A stretch of DNA of 64,000 nucleotides. Origin: Planctomycetota bacterium. Lineage in GTDB: Bacteria; Planctomycetota; UBA1135. The translations under genes and the position numbers were made by a program. Positions 34,301 to 43,744 of the stretch are shown in pieces (position 1 is the first letter of the stretch; every line of letters begins with the position of its first letter). The notes beneath the pieces were generated by a model. The model did not search any database. It was not told where the DNA came from and saw only the letters and a program-made list of their open reading frames with translations. The DNA is taken from assembly GCA_008501825.1 (NCBI GenBank), contig QQUA01000013.1:558001-622000 (forward strand), read 5' to 3'.

Positions 34301-36937
34301 ATGTGCAGAACCCTACTTCCGGCGGCTCTCCTGACAATCCCGGTGGCCCTTTTGGCCTTGGGTTGCTCCAGCACCGAAACCGATTCCACTGAAGCCCCCA
34401 ACGGTCCTGATTCGGATTTCGCCGCGTCCGCGGATACCGGGCCCAACTCGGCCACCCTCCAGGATCCTCAGGATTTGGTGCAGCAGGGACGCGAAAGCGC
34501 CGACCTGCGGGAGCAAAAACGTCAGTTAATTGTTCAAGACTTGTACGAAAGGGCGCTTCAGGCCTTTTCCGACGGTCGCCTTTCCGAAGCGGAAAACTAC
34601 CTGATTCAGGCCAAAGAGAAGGACGTCGCCAATACCCAGGTCAACAGCTTGCTGGAGCAAGTGTGGTTGGCTCAGGGTAAGGAGATCACTCCTTTAGCCG
34701 GCTCGGTAGATGACGTTCGGGAACGACTGCAGAGTCGCTTGACCAAACTGCGGGCGGAAGCCGAAGCCCACGCCGAGCGCGGTTTCCAGCTCATGGGCCA
34801 AGGCGAGTACTCCGACGCTTTGGGCGCTCTGAAGCTGGCCCGCTCCCATATTGAAGGCATCAGCTACCAGATGGACTGGGGGGATCTGCCCGAGCGGGTC
34901 AACTTGGCGATCGAGCAAGCCGAAGCCAACTTGGAAGTGGAAATGGCCGCTCGCCGGGACGAGGCCAAGCGCCAGACCTACGAGCAACTGAAACGGGAAG
35001 AAGAGCAGGCCAAAGCCCAACGCCGGGCCCGCCAAGATCGCATGTTCGAATCGGCGGTCAGTGCCTTCGAGGACGGCGACTACGACACTTCCATGGAGCT
35101 GGCCGACAGCTTGCTTCGGATGGATCCGCTGAACGAACAAGTCAGCGAACTTCGGGACGCCACCTTCCGGGCTCGCCACGAAGCCGCGTCCACCAATTTC
35201 GTGCAGGAACGGCGGGAACGTTTCCGCCGCTGGGTTCAGGAAAACGAAGAAGCCCGAATCCTGAGTTCGGAAATCATTCAACCCACCGACCCGGCCTATT
35301 GGGCCAACATCACCGCCCGCCGGGCTCACTACCTGGAACTTGGCTTGGCCGGCCAAGTGGAGCCGGAGAACCTGGCTCTGATGCAGGAAGTGTCTTCGGT
35401 GAAAGTTTCCGGGATCAGCTTCGAAGGGGAAACTTCCCTGGAAGAAGTGATCAACCAGTTGCGGGCTCAAACGGACATCCCCTTCGTGGTGACTCCCGAC
35501 GCCATCGACGCGGTGGACAGCGAGGGCATTGAATACAACTTGAACCTGCTGCACCCGGTATCGGTCGAAGACGCTCTCGACGTCATCGCCTCTTCCTCCG
35601 GCCCCGACGTCACCTACACCTATCGTTACGGTGTGGTTTACCTGACCACCAAGGAAAAGGCTCAGGGGGCCATGCAAGTCAAGGCCCACGACGTCCAGGA
35701 TTTGACCGCCAAGCCGGTGGACTTCAGCGGCCCGAAGATCGATGAGATCCGGTTGCCGGACAGTATTTCCAGTTTCGACGAAGAAGAGCCCAGCTTCGGC
35801 GGAGTGGTCGGCGAGCCCCGTCCGATCATGGACGCCGACAACCTGGAAACGCTGATCACCTCCACCATCGACCCGGATTCCTGGGATGAAGCCAAGTTCG
35901 ACTTCAACAACGGCTTCTTGATCGTGGTTCACACTCCGGACGTCCAGCGCAAGATCCACGCTTTCTTGCAAGACCTGCGCCGGTACATCTCCTCGATGGT
36001 CACCATCGAAGCTCGTTTCCTGACCATCCAAAAGGACTTCCTGCAGGAGATCGGAGTCGACTTCCGCGGTTTGGGCGGCACCTTCTCGCCCCCCACTTCC
36101 TTGGTGAACCTGGACGACATCACTTCCGGCTTGGAAGACAATGCTTCCTTGGGTTTGGACAACGAAGGCCCGGGCCTCCCCGACGGTGCGGAAACCAACC
36201 CCTCCGCCGGTTTGTACTTTGACGAAGGGGAAGACGGCGACATTCGGGCTCGTACCGAAAACCTGCTTGGTGACTACGGCGATCGACTGACGCCTTTCGG
36301 TGGCATGACCATGCAGTTCGTGTTCTTGGACGACGCGCAAACCTCGATGATTTTGCGCGCCGTTGAAAAGAGCAATCGAGCCCAAGAGTTGATGTCTCAA
36401 ACCCTGTCGGCTTTGAACACTCAACGGGCCTACGTCACTGTCCTGAACCAGATCACCTACGTCCAGGACATGGACGTGGAAGTGGCTCAGGCGGCTTTGA
36501 TCGCCGACCCGCAGGTGGGTGTGATCAGCGACGGCATCGTTCTTGACGTGCGGCCGACCATCGCCCACAACCGCAAGTACATCACTTTGGAGCTGCAGCC
36601 GACGGTGGCCACCCTGCTCCGGCCGATTCCGGAATTCACTTCCTCGCTCGCCGGTTTGACCACTCCGGTGACCTTGCAGCTTCCGGAGCTGCAGGTTTCC
36701 AGTGCCAAAACCAGCGTTGTGATTCCCGACGGCGGCACCGTCGTCATCGGCGGGTTGAAGAAGCTGCTGAACATCGAACAGCGCTCGGAGATTCCCTTCC
36801 TGGCTAAGATTCCGATCTTGTCCTTGCTGTTCAAGTCGGAAGGTGAAGCCAGCGAAGCTCAAGACGTCATCATCTTGATCCGGGCTCACATGACCGATGC
36901 CCGGGAAGTCATGGCGGCGTTGGAAAACGAACAGTAA
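34301..36937 (+). CDS. Lipoprotein secretin B with N-terminal TPR region
   Basis: A second secretin of 878 aa built like the first: lipobox LALGC, a TPR-like N-terminal third, a coiled coil, an STN/N0-like domain at about 371-451, an N1-like domain and a C-terminal secretin domain with VIPDGGTVVIGGLK near 805 and IPFLAKIPILSLLF. Between the GVDFRGLG and RTENL blocks it carries an acidic Gly/Asn/Asp loop, also present in secretin A. It is followed by a strong terminator, marking the end of the 20.8-36.9 kb plus-strand block. Confidence 0.88.
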   Translation: MCRTLLPAALLTIPVALLALGCSSTETDSTEAPNGPDSDFAASADTGPNSATLQDPQDLVQQGRESADLREQKRQLIVQDLYERALQAFSDGRLSEAENYLIQAKEKDVANTQVNSLLEQVWLAQGKEITPLAGSVDDVRERLQSRLTKLRAEAEAHAERGFQLMGQGEYSDALGALKLARSHIEGISYQMDWGDLPERVNLAIEQAEANLEVEMAARRDEAKRQTYEQLKREEEQAKAQRRARQDRMFESAVSAFEDGDYDTSMELADSLLRMDPLNEQVSELRDATFRARHEAASTNFVQERRERFRRWVQENEEARILSSEIIQPTDPAYWANITARRAHYLELGLAGQVEPENLALMQEVSSVKVSGISFEGETSLEEVINQLRAQTDIPFVVTPDAIDAVDSEGIEYNLNLLHPVSVEDALDVIASSSGPDVTYTYRYGVVYLTTKEKAQGAMQVKAHDVQDLTAKPVDFSGPKIDEIRLPDSISSFDEEEPSFGGVVGEPRPIMDADNLETLITSTIDPDSWDEAKFDFNNGFLIVVHTPDVQRKIHAFLQDLRRYISSMVTIEARFLTIQKDFLQEIGVDFRGLGGTFSPPTSLVNLDDITSGLEDNASLGLDNEGPGLPDGAETNPSAGLYFDEGEDGDIRARTENLLGDYGDRLTPFGGMTMQFVFLDDAQTSMILRAVEKSNRAQELMSQTLSALNTQRAYVTVLNQITYVQDMDVEVAQAALIADPQVGVISDGIVLDVRPTIAHNRKYITLELQPTVATLLRPIPEFTSSLAGLTTPVTLQLPELQVSSAKTSVVIPDGGTVVIGGLKKLLNIEQRSEIPFLAKIPILSLLFKSEGEASEAQDVIILIRAHMTDAREVMAALENEQ

Positions 36938-36955
36938 TCCAGACTGGATTCTGCC

Positions 36956-36996
36956 GATGCCCTCCGCTCCCCTTGAGCGGAGGGCATCTTCTTTTT
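36956..36996 (+). terminator. Strong intrinsic terminator after secretin B
   Basis: A perfect 14-bp stem (36956-36969 with 36975-36988), a 5-nt loop CCCTT and then TTCTTTTT. It lies 19 bp past the secretin stop in the gap before the convergent HAD gene. Confidence 0.93.
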
Positions 36997-37012
36997 GAAG
37001 CCGCGGAGGCTT

Positions 37013-37738
37013 TTAGGACCCTAGTTCCAAGCCGTAAGTATCCGCCAAAACCGAGCGCAGCTCCCCGATCTTGTGAATGACGTGGTCCGCCGGCGGATCC
37101 GGCCTTAAATGCTTGTATTTGCCCGACCCGGTATGCCAGGTGGCCAGCAAGCCGGCTCGTTTCGCACTTTGAATATCCCGAATCGGGTGATCTCCCACCA
37201 TCATGCAATCCGCAGGCTTCACCCGAGCCAGTCGGGCAGCCCGGGTGTATAGCTTCAAGTTGGTCTTGGCGATCCCCTGCTGATCGGTAATGAGGATCAA
37301 CGCCGGATCCACGAAACGAAGCAGGCGCAGGCGCAGGATTTTTTCCATTTGCTTCTTGGTCAATCCGGCGGAAATGATGCCCAACTTCAAATCGGTTTTG
37401 GCCAAATCTGCCAAAAGTCTTTCCGCCGCCGGCGCAATCCGCAATTTCTCCCACTTGGTTTCGTGGTAAGCGATCACTCCAGCGGTCACCAGCAAGGCCC
37501 GATTCAACCCAGCCACCGTAGCTCGCGGCAAGCGGTCCAACAGGCGATCGAAATGGCGATCATCGTTGGAACTGAACTCTTCGACGACCTCTCTCAACTC
37601 ACGCAAGATGCGCTCGGATTCGCCGCGAAGCCCGTGGGCACGCATGGCCTCCACCGCTTTTTCCCTAGCCAACCAGGCAAAGTCGGTGGAAGAGTAAAGC
37701 GTATCGTCTATGTCGAAGAAAATGGCCCGCAGCATCAT
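37013..37738 (-). CDS. HAD-superfamily hydrolase (subfamily IA phosphatase)
   Basis: A cytoplasmic phosphatase-type enzyme of 241 aa. Motif I is FFDIDDTLYSS with the nucleophile Asp near residue 8, motif II is GIISAGLTKKQ, the Lys of motif III lies in GIAKTNLKLY, and motif IV is MVGDHPIRDIQSAKRAG. It resembles YjjG-type nucleotidases; the substrate is unknown. ATG 37738 overlaps the oppF stop, so it is translated as the last gene of the oppDF transcript. Confidence 0.88.
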   Translation of the reverse strand: MMLRAIFFDIDDTLYSSTDFAWLAREKAVEAMRAHGLRGESERILRELREVVEEFSSNDDRHFDRLLDRLPRATVAGLNRALLVTAGVIAYHETKWEKLRIAPAAERLLADLAKTDLKLGIISAGLTKKQMEKILRLRLLRFVDPALILITDQQGIAKTNLKLYTRAARLARVKPADCMMVGDHPIRDIQSAKRAGLLATWHTGSGKYKHLRPDPPADHVIHKIGELRSVLADTYGLELGS

Positions 37739-38793
37739 TGGCTGATTTCTCCAGAGGACAACTGAAAGCAGGCGGCTTGGCGAGATGGTGCCGTTGCCGC
37801 GATCATCGGAGGGAATTGCCGGCGGCATTGATCTTCCGCCAGCGGGCATCGTGGATGAAAGCTGCAGCCGCTGGGCGGATTCGCCGGGGAGGGCGCTTCG
37901 CCTGCCACCAGCCATTGCCTTTCCCGACCTGCGACTTGAGGTTGGGGAACCGCCTCCAAAAGAGCCCGACTATAGGGATGCCAAGGATCTTCGAATAAAT
38001 CCTGGCTGGGGCCTTCTTCCACGATGCGTCCTAAATACATTACTGCGGTTCGTTGCGCGATTTGCTTCACCACCGACAAGTCGTGGGAAATGAAAACAAA
38101 ACTGGTTCCCCGACTTTGTTGCAATTCCCGCAACAGGGTCAGGATTTGAGCCTGCACGCTGACGTCCAAGGCCGAAACCGCTTCATCGCAAATCACCAGC
38201 GGAGGCTCCAGCGCCAAAGCCCGAGCAATGCCTAGCCGTTGCCGCTGTCCTCCGGAAAATTGGCGTGGATAGCGCAAAGCTACTTGGGTATCCAAGCCGA
38301 CTAAATCCAAAAGCTGGTCGGCCTTTTTTCTCAAGGCCTTGCCTGAAGCCAAGCCGTGCATGGCCAATGGTTCGGTGACAATTTGCCAAGCCCGCATCCG
38401 GGGATCCAAGGAGGCCAGGGGATCTTGAAATACGAAGCCCATGGCTTTCCGCACCGCTCGCCAGGCCTTGCCCGAAAGGCCGATCAGCTCCAAACCAGGA
38501 TCGGTTTTCGAACCGGATCGACTCTGCCAAAGTTGTTCCAGGTCCGGAAAGCGGGTCCGGAATTCCGCCGGTAATGAAAGCTTGATCGACCCCTGCTGAG
38601 CCGGCACCAAACCCAAAAGACACTTCGCCAGCGTGCTTTTGCCGCAACCGGATTCACCGACCAAACCCATGCATTCTTGGGTTTGAACCTGAAGGTCGAT
38701 GCCGGCAAGGGCTCGCACTTGCCGGCGTCCGCTTGAAGAGGCATAGACCACTTCAAGATCACGCACTTGCAACAGCGGAGAGGAAGATGTCAT
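37735..38793 (-). CDS. oppF: OppF/DppF-type peptide ABC transporter ATPase
   Basis: A cytoplasmic ATPase of 352 aa with Walker A GESGCGKS (46-53), signature SGGQRQRL, Walker B with DEAVSALD and the C-terminal extension SGCSFHPRCPLAEDQC typical of peptide importers. It starts as ATGA on the oppD stop. It works with OppD on the OppBC pore encoded on the opposite strand. Confidence 0.92.
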   Translation of the reverse strand: MTSSSPLLQVRDLEVVYASSSGRRQVRALAGIDLQVQTQECMGLVGESGCGKSTLAKCLLGLVPAQQGSIKLSLPAEFRTRFPDLEQLWQSRSGSKTDPGLELIGLSGKAWRAVRKAMGFVFQDPLASLDPRMRAWQIVTEPLAMHGLASGKALRKKADQLLDLVGLDTQVALRYPRQFSGGQRQRLGIARALALEPPLVICDEAVSALDVSVQAQILTLLRELQQSRGTSFVFISHDLSVVKQIAQRTAVMYLGRIVEEGPSQDLFEDPWHPYSRALLEAVPQPQVAGRERQWLVAGEAPSPANPPSGCSFHPRCPLAEDQCRRQFPPMIAATAPSRQAACFQLSSGEISQ

Positions 38794-39797
38794 TTCGCCT
38801 CCTCCCCGTTGGAAAGGGCCTCCCCGGCTGAAGTGGCGCTGGTGTCCATCAAAAAGCACCGGACCCAGGCATCCTCGGACTCAAGGGGGAAGGCCGGTGG
38901 ATCCTCGAAACAAAGCTCCATCGCCTGCGAGCAACGATCTCGAAAACGGCATCCCGCGGTGAAATCTTCCGGAGCGGGAACCCGTCCTGGGATCCCGGTG
39001 GGCAGAGCTTGTTGTTCCAAGCTTGGCGAAGCGGCCATCAATCCCCGGGTATAAGGATGGCGAGGATTTCCGAACAGAGTTTGGACGGGTTGCTGCTCCA
39101 CCAATTTTCCGGCGTACATGACCGCAACCCGGTCGCACAGCCGGCTCACCACTCCAAGATCATGACTGATCCAAAGGAAGGCCAAGCCGCGCTGGCGGCG
39201 GATTTCGATCAGCAAATCCAGGATTTGAGCTTGGACGGTGACGTCCAAGGCGGTGGTCGGCTCATCGGCAATCAGCAAATCGGGTTCACCGGCGAGAGCC
39301 ATGGCCAACAAAACTCTTTGGCACATGCCGCCACTGAGTTCGTGCGGGTAGGCTCGAGCCAAAGCCGCGGGATCGGGCAAACCGACTTGCTCCAACAAAC
39401 TGACGGCCTGGCGCTTTCGCCAACGCCGATCCCCGTCCCCGTGCAAGGCCAAAACCTCTTCGATTTGGGTGGCAATGCGCAGGACCGGATTCAAGGAAGC
39501 GATGGGTTCTTGAAACACCATCGCCATGGCTCCGCCGCGAAAACGGCGCCATTGCCGGTCGCTGCATCCGACCAGTTCTCGACCGCGAAACTGAATCGAG
39601 CCGGCCGAGATGGAAATCGCCGGTGGCAGCAAACCCATGATCGCCAAAGCGGTCAAACTCTTGCCGCAGCCGGACTCGCCAACCAAAGCCAAACTGTCTT
39701 GTTCATCGATATCGAACGAAAGCCCCTCCACCACCGCAATCGGTCCGTTCCGAGTCGGCAGGGTCAAACAGAGATCCCGAACTTGAAGCAGCGGCAT
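38790..39797 (-). CDS. oppD: OppD/DppD-type peptide ABC transporter ATPase
   Basis: A cytoplasmic ATPase of 335 aa. Walker A GESGCGKS is at 40-47, the signature SGGMCQRV and Walker [11 protein letters not shown] follow, and the C-terminal [15 protein letters not shown] contributes cysteines to the cluster known in DppD. ATG 39797 is followed at once by the conserved LLQVRDLCL; a longer frame to 39893 runs through the divergent promoter region. It is divergent from oppA. Confidence 0.92.
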   Translation of the reverse strand: MPLLQVRDLCLTLPTRNGPIAVVEGLSFDIDEQDSLALVGESGCGKSLTALAIMGLLPPAISISAGSIQFRGRELVGCSDRQWRRFRGGAMAMVFQEPIASLNPVLRIATQIEEVLALHGDGDRRWRKRQAVSLLEQVGLPDPAALARAYPHELSGGMCQRVLLAMALAGEPDLLIADEPTTALDVTVQAQILDLLIEIRRQRGLAFLWISHDLGVVSRLCDRVAVMYAGKLVEQQPVQTLFGNPRHPYTRGLMAASPSLEQQALPTGIPGRVPAPEDFTAGCRFRDRCSQAMELCFEDPPAFPLESEDAWVRCFLMDTSATSAGEALSNGEEAK

Positions 39798-39878
39798 GGC
39801 CCCCACCCGGTGGATTCTAAAAGCAAGCTGGCAGCGCCGCTTGGCAAAACAGGCGCTGAATCCGAGTGGCTGCGGAGC

Positions 39879-39884
39879 TATGCT
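39879..39884 (+). promoter_or_regulatory. Candidate -10 box of oppA (TATGCT), leaderless start
   Basis: TATGCT ends 7 nt before ATG 39892, so the oppABC mRNA would start at the initiation codon. This supports ATG 39892 over upstream in-frame codons. Confidence 0.4.
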
Positions 39885-39891
39885 GCCTGAC

Positions 39892-41544
39892 ATGGACGGA
39901 TTCGGCGGAAACGGCCCCGGCTGGAAGGCTTATCTCCCGGCCCTGGCTTGGTTCGCCGTGGTGTTCATCGGGATCCCCGCCTGCAGTCCTCCACCGGCGG
40001 AGTTGGTGGTCGCCAATGGCCCGGACGTCCAAATCTTGGATCCACAAAAAGCCACCAGCGCCCCGGACGGCCGAGTCCTACACGCTTTGTTTTGCGGATT
40101 GACTCAACTGAATCCGGAAAGCCTGAAGCCGGAACCGGCTCTCGCCGAAGCCTTTGGACAAGAACGTGGCGGTCGCGGATGGTGGTTTCAACTCCGCCCC
40201 AACCTGCGCTGGTCCGATGGCCGCCCGCTGACCGGCGAAGACGTGGTGGCTTCTTGGCGCCGCTTGCTGCACCCGAAAACCGGAGCGGCGTATCGCAACT
40301 GGTTGTTTCCCTTGGAAGGATTGGACCCCAACAACCTGGCGCAGCAACTCGAGCAGCGGCAGGACTTACCGGGAGTTCACTTGGACGGCTTGCGCTTGGA
40401 AGTTCGGTTTTCCATTCCGGTCCCGGCTTTTGCCGAAATGTGCGCTTATCACGCTTTGATGCCGGTCCCCCCTTCTCTGAGGCAGGATTCCCCTTCCACT
40501 CAGGGAAGTTGGCCCAGCTCCGGCCCCTATCAATTGCAAAGGCGAGTGATTCGAGACCGGATTCGCCTAAGCGCCAATCCCTACTATTGGCGGGCCCCCA
40601 AACCGGAAGCCAAGAGTTTGGATTTCCTCACGGTGGAAAGTCAGTTCACCGCTCTGAATTTGTTTTTGGCCGGAGAAGTTCACTTGGTGGCCACCGACGT
40701 CCCGGCCTTGGCGGTTCCGGCTTTGTTGGAACGAGAAGAAGTTCTACGCCGACAGGCACGGGAGCATGGCCGGCAGCCACGGACGGCCGAGTTTGATCCG
40801 GTTCCCTATTGGGCTTGTTACTTCTATCGAATCAACGTAACGCGAACTCCTTTACAAGATCGGAAAGTACGGCAGGCTTTGAACCTGGCGGTCGATCGGA
40901 AAGCCTTGGCGGCCATGGTCGGAGCCCGGCGTCCCCCGGCCTATTCTCTGGTTCCGCCCTTGATCCCCGATTACCAGCCTCCGGAATTGCCGCGACGAAA
41001 TCCGGAGAAAGCCCGACAACTCTTGGCTGAAGCAGGCTTTCCCAAAGGGGAAAACTTCCCTCCGATCGAACTTCTTTACAACAGCGCCGAAATTCACCGG
41101 GACGTCGCCGAAAGCTTGCAAGCGCAATGGCAAGAAGTATTGGGAATCGAAGTCCGGTTGTACAACCAGGAATGGAAGGTGGTGTTGGATGCTCAAAATC
41201 GCCTTCAATATGATTTGTCCCGCTCTTCGTGGATCGGAGATTATTTGGATCCCAGCACTTTTTTGGAAGTCTTTCGAAGCGACAGCCCGCACAACCGGTG
41301 CGGTTGGGAAGATCCGGAATACGACCGTTTGCTGGATCAAGCCCAACTTTGCGAACAACGGCAGCCGCGTCTGGCTTTGCTGCAACAAGCCGAGCAACGG
41401 TTGTTGCAATACGGCCCGATTCTCCCGCTTTTCTACTACACCACCTTGGAATTAGTTTCTTCCGACTTGCGCGGTTATGTGCGCAATCCTCGAGGTTACG
41501 TGGATTGGGCCGCCCTATCCCTGGCTAAATCGGAGGAACCTTGA
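39892..41544 (+). CDS. oppA: Peptide/oligopeptide ABC transporter substrate-binding lipoprotein
   Basis: A solute-binding protein of the SBP_5 (OppA/DppA) family, 550 aa, lipid-anchored through IPAC near residue 28. Family features include GPDVQILDPQKATS, WSDGRPLTGEDVVASWRRLL, SGPYQLQRR, RQALNLAVDRKAL, NPEKARQLLAEAG and YDLSRSSWIGDYLDPSTFL. The start at 39892 gives a proper lipoprotein signal; an upstream ATG at 39880 is possible. It is coupled to oppB by TTGA. Confidence 0.9.
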   Translation: MDGFGGNGPGWKAYLPALAWFAVVFIGIPACSPPPAELVVANGPDVQILDPQKATSAPDGRVLHALFCGLTQLNPESLKPEPALAEAFGQERGGRGWWFQLRPNLRWSDGRPLTGEDVVASWRRLLHPKTGAAYRNWLFPLEGLDPNNLAQQLEQRQDLPGVHLDGLRLEVRFSIPVPAFAEMCAYHALMPVPPSLRQDSPSTQGSWPSSGPYQLQRRVIRDRIRLSANPYYWRAPKPEAKSLDFLTVESQFTALNLFLAGEVHLVATDVPALAVPALLEREEVLRRQAREHGRQPRTAEFDPVPYWACYFYRINVTRTPLQDRKVRQALNLAVDRKALAAMVGARRPPAYSLVPPLIPDYQPPELPRRNPEKARQLLAEAGFPKGENFPPIELLYNSAEIHRDVAESLQAQWQEVLGIEVRLYNQEWKVVLDAQNRLQYDLSRSSWIGDYLDPSTFLEVFRSDSPHNRCGWEDPEYDRLLDQAQLCEQRQPRLALLQQAEQRLLQYGPILPLFYYTTLELVSSDLRGYVRNPRGYVDWAALSLAKSEEP

Positions 41545-42458
41545 ACAACCCGATCCTGCGTCGGGGGCTGGCTTGGCTCGCCACCTTGTTCGCCGTTCAC
41601 GCCGCTTGCTTTCTGTTGGTGCGAGGGGTGCGAGGAGGTCCTTTCGATCAGGAACGCAGCCTGCCACCGGAAGTCGAAGCTAGCTTGCGGCAGCAGTTTC
41701 ACTTGGATGAAAGCCTATGGCGTCAATACGGCCGCAGCCTCGGCCAAGTCCTCCGCGGAGACTTCGGGCCTTCGATGCGTTATCGCGACGTAGAAGTCGG
41801 ACAGATTCTGGCGGATTCCTTGCCGGTTTCCCTGGCGCTAGGTGGCCTCGCCCTCGGCGTAGCTTTGGCTTTCGGCATCAGCGGAGGACTTTGGGCGGCG
41901 TTTCGCCGCGGCTTCGGTTTTTCCCTCGCCTTTCGATTTATGACCAGCTTGTTTCTCGCCGTCCCCAATTTCGTGGTGGCCGGGGTCGGGATTTTGATTT
42001 TCTCCTTCATCTTGGGTTGGCTACCCCCGGCGGGATATGGCTCTCTTCGCCATTGGATTCTGCCTTCCTTTGCCTTGGGATTGCCCTTCGCCGCCCAAAT
42101 TGGCCGATTGAGCCGCAACGCCGCCTTGGAAGTCCTGGAATCGCCGGACTTCCGAACCGCCCGGGCGAAAGGATTGCCTCCAGGCCCGCTGCTATTTCGT
42201 CACGTCTTGCCGCAAGTGTTGATTCCGGTTTCCGCTTTTTTGGGACCGGCCAGCGCCGGCTTGTTAACCGGTTCCTTGGTGATTGAACAAGTCTTTGCCT
42301 TGCCCGGAATGGGTGCCCACTTCGTTCAAGCGGCTTTGAACCGAGACTACACCCTGTCCTTGGCGGTCACTTTGATTTACACCGCTTTGCTGGGAGCTTG
42401 CACCTTTGCCGCCGACCTGTTGGCAAAATGGCTTGACCCGAGAGTGGAGGCCATCTGA
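41541..42458 (+). CDS. oppB: OppB-type peptide ABC transporter permease
   Basis: An inner-membrane permease of 305 aa with about six helices. The ATPase-docking EAA loop is around FRTARAKGLPPGPLLFRHVLPQ, and the C-terminal FALPGMGAHFVQAALNRDY is family-typical. TTG 41541 has GGAGG 4 nt upstream and overlaps the oppA stop. Confidence 0.92.
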   Translation: MNNPILRRGLAWLATLFAVHAACFLLVRGVRGGPFDQERSLPPEVEASLRQQFHLDESLWRQYGRSLGQVLRGDFGPSMRYRDVEVGQILADSLPVSLALGGLALGVALAFGISGGLWAAFRRGFGFSLAFRFMTSLFLAVPNFVVAGVGILIFSFILGWLPPAGYGSLRHWILPSFALGLPFAAQIGRLSRNAALEVLESPDFRTARAKGLPPGPLLFRHVLPQVLIPVSAFLGPASAGLLTGSLVIEQVFALPGMGAHFVQAALNRDYTLSLAVTLIYTALLGACTFAADLLAKWLDPRVEAI

Positions 42459-43312
42459 TGAAGCCTTCCACCCAAAAGCGCAGCTTGGCTTTCGGCCTGG
42501 GATTGCTTCTTCTTCTGGCCGGCTTCAGTTTCCTGGCTCCTTGGTTGCCGCTACCGGAACCGGAAAGCCAAGCTTTGCATCGAAGTCTGGAAGCTCCTGC
42601 TTGGTGGCAAAATCCAATTTTGGGAACGGATTTAAAAGGCCGGGACATCCTGTCCAGGACCCTCGCAGGGGCTCGGGTTTCGATGGCGGTCGGCCTTTGG
42701 GGAACTCTTCTCGCCCTTTTCGTCGGCGTTCCCTATGGCGCGGTGGCCGGATTGTTCGGTGGCCGCATCGATCGACGCATGATGCGAGTTGCCGACTTTT
42801 TCGAATCGCTGCCTTTGGTCGTGGTGGTGTTATTTTTATTGTCGATCGTTCAAGAATACCGGGCGGAAATGGCGGCCTTTGGTTTGCAACGGATTCACTT
42901 GTTCTATTTGGCCGTTGGAGCCTTGTTTTGGCTTCCCACAGCTCGAGTGGCGCGAGCCGAAAGCCTGCGACTCAGTCAAGCCCCTTTCGTGCAGGCGGCT
43001 CGGGCCCAGGGCGCCAGCCGGGCTTGGATACTGCGACGCCATCTTTTGCCCAATCTCGCTCCCTCGGTACTGGTCATGATGAGCCTGACCGTACCCAGAG
43101 TGGTGCTGATGGAGGCTTTCCTCTCCTTTTTAGGCTTGGGGGTCGAACCGCCGGCGGTTTCCTGGGGACTATTAGCCGCCGAAGGATTGGCCGCCCTCAG
43201 CCCCCTACTTGGATGCTGGTGGGTTCTGGTCGTGCCAGCTACCGCCATGGCCTTGAGCCTGTTTGCCTTGAACCTGGTCGGCGATTGTCTGCGCGATCGA
43301 ATGCAAAGCTAG
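42458..43312 (+). CDS. oppC: OppC-type peptide ABC transporter permease
   Basis: A second permease of 284 aa. Signatures are PILGTDLKGRDILSRTLAGARVS near the N-terminus and an EAA loop FVQAARAQGASRAWILRRHLLPN, ending with FLGLGVEPPAVSWG. Its ATG shares a base with the oppB stop (TGATG). Its end lies against the convergent lipoprotein gene, overlapping by 4 bp. Confidence 0.92.
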   Translation: MKPSTQKRSLAFGLGLLLLLAGFSFLAPWLPLPEPESQALHRSLEAPAWWQNPILGTDLKGRDILSRTLAGARVSMAVGLWGTLLALFVGVPYGAVAGLFGGRIDRRMMRVADFFESLPLVVVVLFLLSIVQEYRAEMAAFGLQRIHLFYLAVGALFWLPTARVARAESLRLSQAPFVQAARAQGASRAWILRRHLLPNLAPSVLVMMSLTVPRVVLMEAFLSFLGLGVEPPAVSWGLLAAEGLAALSPLLGCWWVLVVPATAMALSLFALNLVGDCLRDRMQS

Positions 43313-43731
43313 TCGGATCCGGATCCAAGGCGATGAAGTTCGCATTCGGGAGCATGTTCCCGAAACAGGGCTTCAAGTTCCGGCTTGGGGTCTCCGCTCC
43401 TAGAAGTTTCAAAATGGAGATCAAAGGTCAAAGCATGGCGATCGATCCGGCTTTGCAAACTTTTCAAAGCCGGAACCCTTAGAAGGATTTCTTGTTCCAA
43501 TTGGACCACCCATTGCTCCGCCTCCGACAAAGAAAGTTCTGGAGGTAAAGACAATTGATATCGCAAAGGCTGGGACTCAAGTTCCTGAGCCTCTTGCTGA
43601 AGGACCGGCGGTAAGCCGTTCTGCGGTGAAGAGGGTTCGGTCTGCACGCAGCCACTTAGGCCAACCAGACCGATCCAAGCAAAGGCGGAAAGAAGCTTTG
43701 CCCGCCACGAATCTTGAATCCAAACAGCCAT
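43309..43731 (-). CDS. Small lipoprotein of unknown function
   Basis: A 140-aa lipoprotein (signal helix about 13-24, lipobox GLSGC). The mature part is a mostly helical, Leu/Glu/Gln-rich domain. No family is recognised. GGAG lies 6 nt before ATG 43731, just after the ridA-like stop, so it is the third gene of the coaD transcript. A longer frame reaching 43878 is a shadow of the ridA-like gene. Confidence 0.7.
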   Translation of the reverse strand: MAVWIQDSWRAKLLSAFAWIGLVGLSGCVQTEPSSPQNGLPPVLQQEAQELESQPLRYQLSLPPELSLSEAEQWVVQLEQEILLRVPALKSLQSRIDRHALTFDLHFETSRSGDPKPELEALFREHAPECELHRLGSGSD

Positions 43732-43744
43732 CGGCGTCTCCAGG

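Noticed and set aside
34694..36889. A 731-codon open frame antisense to secretin B, and similar ones antisense to secretin A (24550-26280), the first TPR gene (26728-28113) and exbB (30578-31936)
   Set aside because: Their translations are His/Val/Gly/Gln/Asp-rich without domains, and the sense frames are clear proteins. They arise from the biased codon use of the real genes.
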